Below are positions 7,335 to 13,955 of a DNA stretch of 15,606 nucleotides, piece by piece (within the stretch, counting starts at the first letter, position 1; the number at the start of each line of letters is the position of its first letter). The notes under the pieces are model-generated. The model worked only from the letters and a program-made list of their open reading frames with translations, was not told where the DNA came from and searched no databases. A program made the position numbers and the translations under genes. This stretch comes from Faecalimonas sp. (GTDB taxonomy: Bacteria > Bacillota_A > Clostridia > Lachnospirales > Lachnospiraceae), in assembly GCA_026169575.1 (NCBI GenBank), contig JAPFCT010000038.1, positions 1 to 15,606 on the forward strand, given 5' to 3'.

Positions 7335-7379
7335 AAAAAAAGCATACCCTAAGTGATACCTTATCCTGATATGCTTTTT
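7335..7379 (-). terminator. Rho-independent terminator after the MBL hydrolase gene
   Basis: On the minus strand, AAAAAGCATA (7379-7370) pairs with TATGCTTTTT (7346-7337) as a 10-bp stem. It ends in a run of seven T residues (7341-7335) and begins seven bases after the MBL gene stop. Confidence 0.8.
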
Positions 7380-7385
7380 CTTTTA

Positions 7386-8234
7386 TTACTCATCGCACTG
7401 ATACCATAATTCGGCTGTTCTTAAACGCGCTACATCTCCTTTTCTAAATCCCACTTCTTCATAGTTTCCCGTAACAGTTCCATCTAATAACCCTTCTGTT
7501 AGTTCCAGATAATCTTTTACCATCTGTTTTTCAATTGTAATATCATCGTGTCCCACTGCCAAATAATCAAAATATTTCTCTTTTTCCCATATCTTTGCTA
7601 TGCTTTGATGGTATATTTCAATCAGTTCTGTCCCGTTATCTGGCTGACGCTGGAGAATAATTCCATGATTAACTGTATCTCCGCTAAACAGAAGCCGTGT
7701 TTTTTCATCTAAATAGCAGACACTCCCTTCTGTATGTCCCGGTGTGTGGCAGGCAATGATTTGCCGTTCTCCCAAGTCAATCATCTGTCCATCTTCCACA
7801 CTTTTCCAGGTGTGCCGATACATTTTTGTCTCCTTCGGGATTAATTCCAGTATTTCTTCCACATTCGCTTCAGGGTAGCGAATCGGTGCTCTTGTCTTTA
7901 CATAAAATACTCTCATTTCATTCAGATCTTTACAATTTAATCTACTTTTCATCTCCTCCAGCATATCTTTCTCTTTTGGATGCATATAGGCCACATTCTC
8001 TTCAAATTGTCCAATCCCTCCAAGATGATCAAAATGTCCATGCGTCATAAGAATCACAAGCGGTTTTTCTGTTAACTCCCTTACTATATTTTTTAAATTC
8101 CCAATACCACATCCAGTATCTATCAACGCTGCCTTATTTTTTCCTTCCAAAAGGAATGCATTTACCAGTCGAAATTCACTTAAGCACCATGTCTTCGGAG
8201 CAATTTCTGTTACTTCATGTTTTAAACGACTCAT
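7386..8234 (-). CDS. Metallo-beta-lactamase-fold hydrolase
   Basis: A 282-aa cytosolic enzyme of the MBL superfamily. Metal ligands are visible: THGHFDH (His65, His67, Asp69, His70), TPGHTEGS (His167), SGDTVNHG (Asp186) and VGHDD (His229). This is a complete dinuclear site of the glyoxalase II/lactonase/thioesterase kind. A C-terminal tail (about 235-282) differs from glyoxalase II and gives no substrate clue. The start is ATG 8234 with AGAGGT 8 nt upstream. It is the last gene behind a LacI regulator and a GPH sugar symporter, separated from the latter by 95 bp containing a hairpin. Context suggests a hydrolytic step on the imported compound (for example an ester or lactone), but this is inference and the substrate is unknown. 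Confidence 0.85.
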   Translation of the reverse strand: MSRLKHEVTEIAPKTWCLSEFRLVNAFLLEGKNKAALIDTGCGIGNLKNIVRELTEKPLVILMTHGHFDHLGGIGQFEENVAYMHPKEKDMLEEMKSRLNCKDLNEMRVFYVKTRAPIRYPEANVEEILELIPKETKMYRHTWKSVEDGQMIDLGERQIIACHTPGHTEGSVCYLDEKTRLLFSGDTVNHGIILQRQPDNGTELIEIYHQSIAKIWEKEKYFDYLAVGHDDITIEKQMVKDYLELTEGLLDGTVTGNYEEVGFRKGDVARLRTAELWYQCDE

Positions 8235-8251
8235 TTTTCTACCTCTTTCTT

Positions 8252-8295
8252 GTTAAAATGGGAAAGATACCTATGTTCCTTTCCCATTTGTTAAC
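8252..8295 (-). terminator. Hairpin between symporter and MBL genes (weak terminator or attenuator)
   Basis: AATGGGAAAG (8257-8266) and CTTTCCCATT (8279-8288) form a perfect 10-bp stem with a 12-nt loop, extended by GTTAA/TTAAC beyond a bulge. On the minus strand only four T residues follow it, and the MBL ribosome site begins directly after. It may therefore partially terminate or protect the upstream mRNA rather than stop transcription completely. Confidence 0.5.
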
Positions 8296-8329
8296 TATAT
8301 TTTTCTTACAATGTAAATCATCTGTTTTA

Positions 8330-9739
8330 TTATCGCAGGCTGTCACTAATTTTTTTCATTTCAGAATCACTTACATTATAAATAAAATAATAACAGATAA
8401 ACACTAAAATACAACCGGCCATCGGCCATGCGCCACCAAGAACTTTAATCCGTTCTGCCACTCCTGCGAGTTGCCCCATAGAACCTAACGATGCATTATA
8501 GCCAACTGCCTCCAATAATAATGCTATAATTGATGTGGACGCACTTCCTGCAAAAAACACAATAAAAGTAATTGTAGCATACACTGTACCATCATTTCTC
8601 TGTCTTGTCAGATATGCCTGGTAATCGACTGCATCCGCAATCAAACTCCATAAAAGAAGTGTTGCAAAAGTCATAAATGCTGATGCCAGTAATTGTAAAA
8701 GAATCCAGCTTACTGGTGTTGCCGGCAGAAAAGCTGTAATTCCGTAGCAAACTGCCGCTCCCAAAGCCGGCCATGTAACAAGTTTCTTCTTTCCAAATCT
8801 TTTTACTAATGGCTTCACAATTAACATTCCTAAAATCATTGGAATAAAGCTGACAATCGATGAAACCGACAGCATAGAAGTATCCTGAAAATACACCATA
8901 AAAACATACTGGTTTGTCATTCCATTCGTCTGGATAAATAATTTTGATACAACATAGGCTAAAACAACCGCAATCATAATTCTATTTTTTAAAAAACTTT
9001 TTGCTACCTGTAAATAATTTACTTTCTCCCCGGCAGCATCCAAATTACTTTCCGGTGTTACCATCACTCTTTCCTGCACTAAGCAATGTGTCAATACAAG
9101 ACAAGCTACGCAAAAAATTCCCAGTACAACACTTAAAATAATAAAACGACTGGCGATAGGATTATTTTCCGAATCAAATAATAATAATGGAGCGATCGTA
9201 GTAGGAATCAGGCTTCCTGCCATACTTCCAATACTTCTAAAATTTGACAGCTCTGTTCTCTGTACCTGATCTGTTGTAATTAAGTTACTCATAGCACCGT
9301 AAGGTACATTGATAAATGTTCCTACAATTCCCCAAATAAAATAAACAACCAAAATCCATGCAATTTTTAACATATACGGCATTGCAGTCACATTTACAAA
9401 TAATATTACGGTAAATATCATATACGGAATTGCAAACCATTTTAAATAAGGCTTCATTTTTCCATACCGTGTTGCAGGTCTTTTATCGACAGTTCTTCCA
9501 ATTGCTGTATCATTCAGAGCATCCAAAGCTTTGCAGATAAATACAATGATAGCAAAATGGGTTGCTTTCACCCCCATGATATTAACACAAAATAACATTA
9601 AGTAACTATTTACAATTACCTGTAAACTATTAAATCCAAGATCTCCAAGCATATAGCCTATTTTATCTTTCATTCCAAATCTGGAAGCATGATTAATATT
9701 TTTTACATATGCTTCATTCGGTACACTTCCTCTTGCCAT
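8330..9739 (-). CDS. GPH-family (MelB-like) glycoside:cation symporter
   Basis: A 469-aa integral membrane transporter with about 12 hydrophobic helices. The N-terminal FGMKDKIGYMLGDLGFN and the motif DALNDTAIGRTVDKRPATRYGKMKPY are the signature of the glycoside-pentoside-hexuronide:cation symporter family (MelB, GusB, XynB and relatives). ADAVDYQAYLTRQRNDGTVYAT in the second half is the matching late motif. Expected role: sodium- or proton-coupled uptake of a glycoside or hexuronide. The start is ATG 9739, with AAAGGA 8 nt upstream. The more distal ATG at 9772 has no ribosome site. The start overlaps the 3' end of the LacI-family gene by 26 bp, so the two are co-transcribed and the regulator presumably senses the transported compound. 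The substrate cannot be told from sequence. Confidence 0.88.
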   Translation of the reverse strand: MARGSVPNEAYVKNINHASRFGMKDKIGYMLGDLGFNSLQVIVNSYLMLFCVNIMGVKATHFAIIVFICKALDALNDTAIGRTVDKRPATRYGKMKPYLKWFAIPYMIFTVILFVNVTAMPYMLKIAWILVVYFIWGIVGTFINVPYGAMSNLITTDQVQRTELSNFRSIGSMAGSLIPTTIAPLLLFDSENNPIASRFIILSVVLGIFCVACLVLTHCLVQERVMVTPESNLDAAGEKVNYLQVAKSFLKNRIMIAVVLAYVVSKLFIQTNGMTNQYVFMVYFQDTSMLSVSSIVSFIPMILGMLIVKPLVKRFGKKKLVTWPALGAAVCYGITAFLPATPVSWILLQLLASAFMTFATLLLWSLIADAVDYQAYLTRQRNDGTVYATITFIVFFAGSASTSIIALLLEAVGYNASLGSMGQLAGVAERIKVLGGAWPMAGCILVFICYYFIYNVSDSEMKKISDSLR

Positions 9740-10808
9740 TTCTATTTTCCTTTCGTTTGAAATACTCATCACTGTTCGAGCGTAAAATCACACGCGGAAC
9801 TACTCGGTAACATTCTGGCAAATTCTGGTATTTTATAACTTTATCAAACAAAAATTGCAAAGCTTTATAGCCTATGTCATATGGTCTCTTATCAATCACA
9901 GCATCTAATCTGTTATCTTGCAGCGCCTCATAAGTTTCATCAAAAATTTCACTGCCAACAACCGAGATTCCCATATTTGAAAACTTTTCACAGTTTTTCA
10001 AATATGCAGCTGTATGACGTGCACTTGTAATATAAATTCCTTTTAATTCAGAAGTCTTCTCCAGGATCTGTTTCATATACTTCCCTTGCTCTTGTTGTAC
10101 TGATAAAGGATATCTGCAAATCTGTATATTGCTTCCCAGCCTTCTTAATTCTTCCTGAAATGCCTGACCATTCAAATCTTTATTTGGTAAATCTTGTTCA
10201 AATACTACAATCGTACCACTATTCCCGGTCATTTTTACCAAAAGATCTCCCGCCATTCCTCCTGCAATATGGTCATTAGGCTTCACGATCATAGACCCCT
10301 CCAAAGATATTATTTCTTTCTCCAGCACAACAATGGAAACTCCTTTTCCAATTAAACGGTTCAATACTGGAGAAGCCTCCTCTGAATTTAAAAGTCCAAA
10401 AATAAGAAGCCCGTCATAACGTACTGGAATATCTTGTTCAAACTTCTTTAACTGACTCAGATAACTTTCTTCTCCATCCTCTGCTCCACTATAAAAATAC
10501 TCGTGAAATACAATATTAAACTGATGAATCACTTTTTGATATGCCTTGTATCCTTCCAGCATTTCCTGCAAATAATAGCGAAAGCTTTCGTCACTTTTCG
10601 TAAAAAGAAGCGCAATATGTACTGTTCTCTTTCGCAGGGAAGAAGCTACATAATTGACACTATATCCTTCTTCTTCAGCAATTTTTAATATCTTCTCTTT
10701 CAGCGCTTCACTGCATCCTCCTTTATTTGATAAAACACGATGTACTGTTGTTGCTGAAACTCCTACTTTTTCTGCAATTTGTTTTAATGTTATATTTTTT
10801 TCTCCCAT
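9714..10808 (-). CDS. LacI-family transcriptional regulator
   Basis: A 364-aa regulator. The N-terminal helix-turn-helix ITLKQIAEKVGVSATTVHRVLSNKGG (about 6-31) is typical LacI/GalR, followed by a hinge helix (about 50-62, YVASSLRKR) and a periplasmic-binding-protein-like sensor domain (about 64-345) for a small carbohydrate. ATG 10808 is preferred over the adjacent ATG 10811, because GAGG is 6 nt from the former. It heads the operon with the GPH symporter and MBL hydrolase and has its own consensus-like promoter. Palindromes lie between the -10 and the ribosome site, so autorepression released by the transported sugar is likely (inference). The AT-rich coding sequence resembles that of the symporter. 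Confidence 0.9.
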   Translation of the reverse strand: MGEKNITLKQIAEKVGVSATTVHRVLSNKGGCSEALKEKILKIAEEEGYSVNYVASSLRKRTVHIALLFTKSDESFRYYLQEMLEGYKAYQKVIHQFNIVFHEYFYSGAEDGEESYLSQLKKFEQDIPVRYDGLLIFGLLNSEEASPVLNRLIGKGVSIVVLEKEIISLEGSMIVKPNDHIAGGMAGDLLVKMTGNSGTIVVFEQDLPNKDLNGQAFQEELRRLGSNIQICRYPLSVQQEQGKYMKQILEKTSELKGIYITSARHTAAYLKNCEKFSNMGISVVGSEIFDETYEALQDNRLDAVIDKRPYDIGYKALQFLFDKVIKYQNLPECYRVVPRVILRSNSDEYFKRKENRNGKRKCTE

Positions 10809-10825
10809 CATTTACCTCATTTGAC

Positions 10826-10837
10826 TGTCGGCCGACA
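10826..10837. promoter_or_regulatory. Perfect palindrome TGTCGGCCGACA in the lacI leader
   Basis: A 12-bp perfect palindrome with central CG-rich core, inside a strongly AT-rich stretch. It lies just upstream of the GAGG ribosome site of the LacI-family gene and about 46-57 nt after the predicted transcription start. It is a candidate operator for the LacI-type protein or a small RNA hairpin. Confidence 0.45.
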
Positions 10838-10854
10838 TTTAACGAATATGCATT

Positions 10855-10879
10855 GTTTGCGTAAACGTTAACTCAAACG
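10855..10879. promoter_or_regulatory. Overlapping LacI-type operator-like palindromes
   Basis: GTTTGCGTAAAC (10855-10866) and GTAAACGTTAAC (10861-10872) are imperfect palindromes centred on CG, the usual centre of LacI/GalR operators and of CcpA cre sites. They lie just after the predicted transcription start of the regulator gene (near 10883), a position fitting repression by roadblock. Either the local LacI-type protein or CcpA could bind. Confidence 0.45.
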
Positions 10880-10889
10880 ATATACTTAA

Positions 10890-10918
10890 ATTATATTCAA
10901 TAGTTTTCGCTTTGTAAA
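10890..10918 (-). promoter_or_regulatory. Promoter of the lacI-symporter-hydrolase operon
   Basis: Minus strand: -35 TTTACA (10918-10913), 17-bp spacer, -10 TATAAT (10895-10890); 5/6 and 6/6 matches. The predicted start near 10883 leaves a leader of about 75 nt. The rest of this 322-bp gap, 10919-11090, is very T-rich on the plus strand and shows nothing else I can support. Confidence 0.75.
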
Positions 10919-11090
10919 TCGTTAAATGTACCATTCTTGTATTTGTATTTTTATCTATCTTGCACAATTTTATTGTTCTAATATTGCTTTTATCATATAT
11001 TTTATCTATATTTATATCTTTGTATAATTTTAGCAAGAATAATCTTTTTCGATACTTTTTTCGTTTTTTTATTTATTTTACTGCACATGT

Positions 11091-11124
11091 ACAAAAAGAA
11101 TGTGCAGTTCCCCGCACATTCTTT
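11091..11124 (-). terminator. Rho-independent terminator after upp
   Basis: On the minus strand, AAAGAATGTGC (11124-11114) and GCACATTCTTT (11105-11095) form an 11-bp stem with an 8-nt loop. The T tract runs through 11093. It begins six bases after the upp stop. A third copy of the arm, ATGTGCAG (11088-11081), could pair with the second arm as an alternative structure. Confidence 0.85.
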
Positions 11125-11130
11125 CCACTC

Positions 11131-11760
11131 CTATTTTGTTCCAAAAATACGGTCTCCCGCATCTCCAAGTCCAGGCACGATATATCCGTGATCATTTAAT
11201 CTCTCATCTAATGCACCGATATAAACGTCTACGTCCGGGTGTGCTTCCTGAAGCTTCTTCACACCTTCCGGCGCTGCAATGATGCACATAAAGCGGATAT
11301 TCTTTACCCCTTTATCTTTGAGCATCTGGATTGCTGCAACACAGGAACCGCCTGTCGCAAGCATCGGATCTACCACAAATACTTCTCTCTCCCCGCAGTC
11401 TGCCGGAAGCTTGCAGTAATATTCTACCGGCTCCAATGTATCTGGATCGCGGTAAAGTCCAATGTGTCCTACCTTTGCCGCCGGGATCATCGTAAGCATC
11501 CCTTCTACCATTCCGAGACCGGCTCTTAAAATCGGCACGACTGCCAGTTTCTTTCCTGCCAGTTCCTTCACTGTCGTCTTACAGATCGGCGTCTCAATCT
11601 CTACATCCTGCAGCTTCAAGTCTCTTGTCGCCTCATAACACATGTACATTGCGATCTCACTGATGATTTCTCTGAAATCTTTTGATCCGACTTCTTTTCT
11701 GCGGATAATCCCTACCTTATGCTGGATCAGTGGATGTTCCATTACCAGTACTTTTCCCAT
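11131..11760 (-). CDS. upp: Uracil phosphoribosyltransferase
   Basis: A 209-aa enzyme making UMP from uracil and PRPP in pyrimidine salvage, cytosolic. The PRPP-binding loop [12 protein letters not shown] (129-140) and the uracil-binding C-terminus [17 protein letters not shown] (193-209) are intact. ILRAGLGM (77-84) is the other conserved loop. The full length matches the family exactly. The start is ATG 11760 with AGGAGA 8 nt upstream. It is the third gene of the sua5-rpiB-upp operon, 10 bp after the rpiB stop, and is closed by a strong terminator. The same gene neighbourhood occurs in Bacillus subtilis (ywlC ... ywlF ... upp), so this appears to be a conserved grouping. Confidence 0.97.
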   Translation of the reverse strand: MGKVLVMEHPLIQHKVGIIRRKEVGSKDFREIISEIAMYMCYEATRDLKLQDVEIETPICKTTVKELAGKKLAVVPILRAGLGMVEGMLTMIPAAKVGHIGLYRDPDTLEPVEYYCKLPADCGEREVFVVDPMLATGGSCVAAIQMLKDKGVKNIRFMCIIAAPEGVKKLQEAHPDVDVYIGALDERLNDHGYIVPGLGDAGDRIFGTK

Positions 11761-11770
11761 TATTTTTCTC

Positions 11771-12196
11771 CTATTCTTCGATTAATGCAATACGTCTCTT
11801 GTGTCTCTCATCCCCGGAAAACGGAGTATTTAAAAATGTATCAACAATCTTCACTCCAAGTCCAGGTCCCACAACACGGCCTCCAAGCGCGACAATATTT
11901 GTATCATTATGCAGTCTTGTAGCTTCTGCAGAGAAGCAGTCCGAACAAAGGGCACACCGGATCCCTTTCATTTTATTGGCTGCGATAGAAATACCGATTC
12001 CGGTTCCACAGATCAGGATTCCTTTCTCACACTCGCCGTCAAGGATCGCCTGTCCTACTTTTTTTGCATAGATTGGATAATCGACAGACTCTCCATCGCA
12101 TCCAAAATCCTTGTACTCCAGACCCTTTTCCTCTAAATATTTTATAATCTCAAGTTTCAGCTCATATCCGCCGTGATCACATCCGATTGCTATCAT
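11771..12196 (-). CDS. rpiB: Ribose-5-phosphate isomerase B
   Basis: A 141-aa enzyme of the RpiB/LacAB family interconverting ribose-5-phosphate and ribulose-5-phosphate in the pentose phosphate pathway, a source of PRPP. It begins [14 protein letters not shown], with the phosphate/sugar-binding Asp7-His8. The catalytic Cys63 lies in [16 protein letters not shown], and the HND motif is at His96-Asp98. The length is normal. The ATG overlaps the stop of the sua5 fusion gene (ATGA), with GAGGT about 10 nt upstream. The downstream gene is upp, which uses PRPP, so the pair make functional sense together. RpiB rather than the LacA/LacB galactose-6-phosphate isomerase is the better reading because no lactose-6P genes are present. 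Confidence 0.93.
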   Translation of the reverse strand: MIAIGCDHGGYELKLEIIKYLEEKGLEYKDFGCDGESVDYPIYAKKVGQAILDGECEKGILICGTGIGISIAANKMKGIRCALCSDCFSAEATRLHNDTNIVALGGRVVGPGLGVKIVDTFLNTPFSGDERHKRRIALIEE

Positions 12197-13716
12197 GCTT
12201 TTGTTACCTCCTCATTCAGCTTTTGCGCCAGTTTTTCGATAAATTCTTTCATCATCTCGTATACACTACCATACTCTGTCAATGGCTGTCCATATGCAGA
12301 CGGTATTTTCCTCTCATCATCCACATATTCTCCCAGTGTATATACATTTTTTATCTTCTCATAATCTGCTACCGCACTCCACTTATGTCTGTCATCGATT
12401 GCAAGTACCAGCGTCTCTTCATCAAGATCTTCTTCTGTAAACTGTCTTGACTTATAGTCTGCGATCGACATTCCCTGACTCTTCATGATCGCCTCTGCCT
12501 TCTGATTGACCGGCTCCGGAAGCGGCACGACAAGTCCCCGTGACTCAACGTCATATTCCTGCAGAAGTGTCTGGTTTCTGAGAAGTTCCGCAGCCATCGG
12601 CCCCCTGCTGCTGTCTGTGTTGCTCAGAAAAATAATCCTTCTATACTTCTGAAGTCTCGTGATTTCCTCTGCCCGCAGCATATGATGTCCTGCTGCCTTT
12701 TTCAGCCGATTCATAACCGCCGATCCAATCCCGTCCACAGCAAATGCTTCACTGTAGATATAGTCAACGTCTTCCTCATCAAATTCTCTGAGAACACGGT
12801 ACAGATTCTGCGCGATCGTATATTCATTTTCCCGTGTTCCGATATTTTTTATAATTCCTCTTGTATACTTCCCTGCCGTCTCATCAGTGGCAATGATTCC
12901 TACCTTGTAACCGAGCCGTTCCTGCTCAAAGGCAACCTGCCGGATCGCCTTGACTGCTTCTTTCGGTTCTCCTTCGATGATCATCAATTTCGCTTTCGGG
13001 GCATAGTGCCGATATTTCATTCCCGGCGCTTTCGGCGCTTCATCACTCTTATCACTGACAACTGCCAGATCCTCTGTAACTTCACCGATCACTTCCTCAA
13101 GCATGGCTTTTGTGACCGCACCCGGACGGAGGATCATCGGAGGTGTCACAGTCATATCAAGAATCGTTGATTCCACCCCGATCTCCACGCTTCCTCCATC
13201 AATGATCATATCGATCTTACCATCCAGATCTTCTTTTACATGCATCGCAGTCGTAGGACTTGGACGCCCGGATGTATTTGCACTTGGAGCCGACACATAA
13301 CCGCCTCCTGCAATGATAACGGCGCGCGCGATCTCATCATCCGGCATTCTGACTGCCACAGTATCTAATCCGCCCGTCGTCCCATATGGTACCAGTGCAC
13401 TCTTTTCAAAAATCATAGTAAGAGGTCCCGGCCAGAAATGATTTGCCAAAAGCACCGTCTTATCCGGAATATTTACCGCAATCTCTTCCAGCGCCCGATA
13501 TTCCGCGATGTGAACGATCAATGGGTTATCCGAAGGTCTTCCCTTTGCCGCATATGTTTTTTTTGCCGCCTCTTCCTTCAGCGCATGTGCTCCGAGTCCA
13601 TATACAGTCTCTGTCGGGAAAGCTACTAATCCTCCTTCTTTCAGGATCACCCCTGCCATTCCGATCACATCTTCGTCAATATTTGTTCTTTGTATTTCTT
13701 TTATTATCGTTTCCAT
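12193..13716 (-). CDS. Threonylcarbamoyl-AMP synthase (Sua5) fused to degenerate LMW phosphatase-like domain
   Basis: A 507-aa fusion. Residues 1-350 are a full-length Sua5: YrdC-type catalytic domain (about 10-210) with VAFPTETVYGLGA, KGRPSDNPLIVHI and SAPSANTSGRPSPT, then linker PGMKYRHYAPK (231-241) and the Sua5 C-terminal domain (about 243-345). It makes threonylcarbamoyl-AMP from Thr, bicarbonate and ATP for the t6A37 tRNA modification. Residues about 358-500 follow the low-molecular-weight protein phosphatase fold, but the P-loop (family form C-x5-R-S) reads SNTDSSRG: Ser365 replaces the nucleophilic Cys, while Arg371 remains. The family's DPF general-acid motif reads SAYG (473-476), so the Asp is lost too. 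In Bacillus, separate ywlC (sua5) and ywlE (phosphatase) sit in the same operon, so this is a fusion followed by loss of activity. ATG 13716 was chosen over GTG 13722 by fit to Sua5 N-termini. Confidence 0.92.
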   Translation of the reverse strand: METIIKEIQRTNIDEDVIGMAGVILKEGGLVAFPTETVYGLGAHALKEEAAKKTYAAKGRPSDNPLIVHIAEYRALEEIAVNIPDKTVLLANHFWPGPLTMIFEKSALVPYGTTGGLDTVAVRMPDDEIARAVIIAGGGYVSAPSANTSGRPSPTTAMHVKEDLDGKIDMIIDGGSVEIGVESTILDMTVTPPMILRPGAVTKAMLEEVIGEVTEDLAVVSDKSDEAPKAPGMKYRHYAPKAKLMIIEGEPKEAVKAIRQVAFEQERLGYKVGIIATDETAGKYTRGIIKNIGTRENEYTIAQNLYRVLREFDEEDVDYIYSEAFAVDGIGSAVMNRLKKAAGHHMLRAEEITRLQKYRRIIFLSNTDSSRGPMAAELLRNQTLLQEYDVESRGLVVPLPEPVNQKAEAIMKSQGMSIADYKSRQFTEEDLDEETLVLAIDDRHKWSAVADYEKIKNVYTLGEYVDDERKIPSAYGQPLTEYGSVYEMMKEFIEKLAQKLNEEVTKA

Positions 13717-13723
13717 GCCCACT

Positions 13724-13752
13724 ATTATAGCATTCTTTTGTTAAAAAATAAA
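13724..13752 (-). promoter_or_regulatory. Extended -10 promoter of the sua5-rpiB-upp operon, nearly leaderless
   Basis: Minus strand: TGCTATAAT, an extended -10 with perfect TATAAT at 13729-13724. At 17-bp spacing the -35 position reads TTTATT, a weak match offset by the TG extension. Only 7 nt separate the -10 from the ATG at 13716, so the predicted transcript starts at or just before the start codon. No Shine-Dalgarno is available there; an AGGAGG at 13758-13753 lies upstream of the promoter core. Confidence 0.6.
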
Positions 13753-13810
13753 CCTCCTAACTGTTACAGATTTGTTTCCCCAAAAGAGGTCTATGTAAAA
13801 AATAAGAATT

Positions 13811-13837
13811 AAAATCTTCAAAATCAACAAAATCAAG
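13811..13837. repeat. Three tandem 9-bp repeats in the divergent intergenic region
   Basis: AAAATCTTC, AAAATCAAC and AAAATCAAG follow each other without gaps. They lie between the leftward sua5 operon and the rightward nuclease-SUKH gene, about 80-110 bp upstream of the sua5 promoter. They could be binding sites or an A-tract UP-like element; chance in AT-rich DNA is possible. The rest of the 239-bp gap (13717-13955) shows no other supported signal. Confidence 0.35.
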
Positions 13838-13955
13838 AATCAGAGGAAACAGTTTTCCAATATTTTATGATATACTTTTATATACTTGAAAATTTTACTA
13901 TCTTTTTAATAAAAACAAAACCAATAGAAAAAAATCTAATCCTGATATATATAAT

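Noticed and set aside
10839..11036. A 65-codon minus-strand frame upstream of the LacI-family gene
   Set aside because: It runs across the lacI promoter and operator region, is Ile/Lys/Asn-rich as expected from AT-rich DNA, and has no ribosome site.
12682..13170. A 162-codon plus-strand open frame antisense to the Sua5 gene
   Set aside because: It is the mirror of a well-supported coding region, with no recognisable domain or ribosome site.
13950..13955. TATAAT immediately before the ATG of the nuclease-SUKH gene
   Set aside because: A -10 box touching the start codon would place the transcription start inside the gene; no -35 fits either. It is probably chance in AT-rich DNA.
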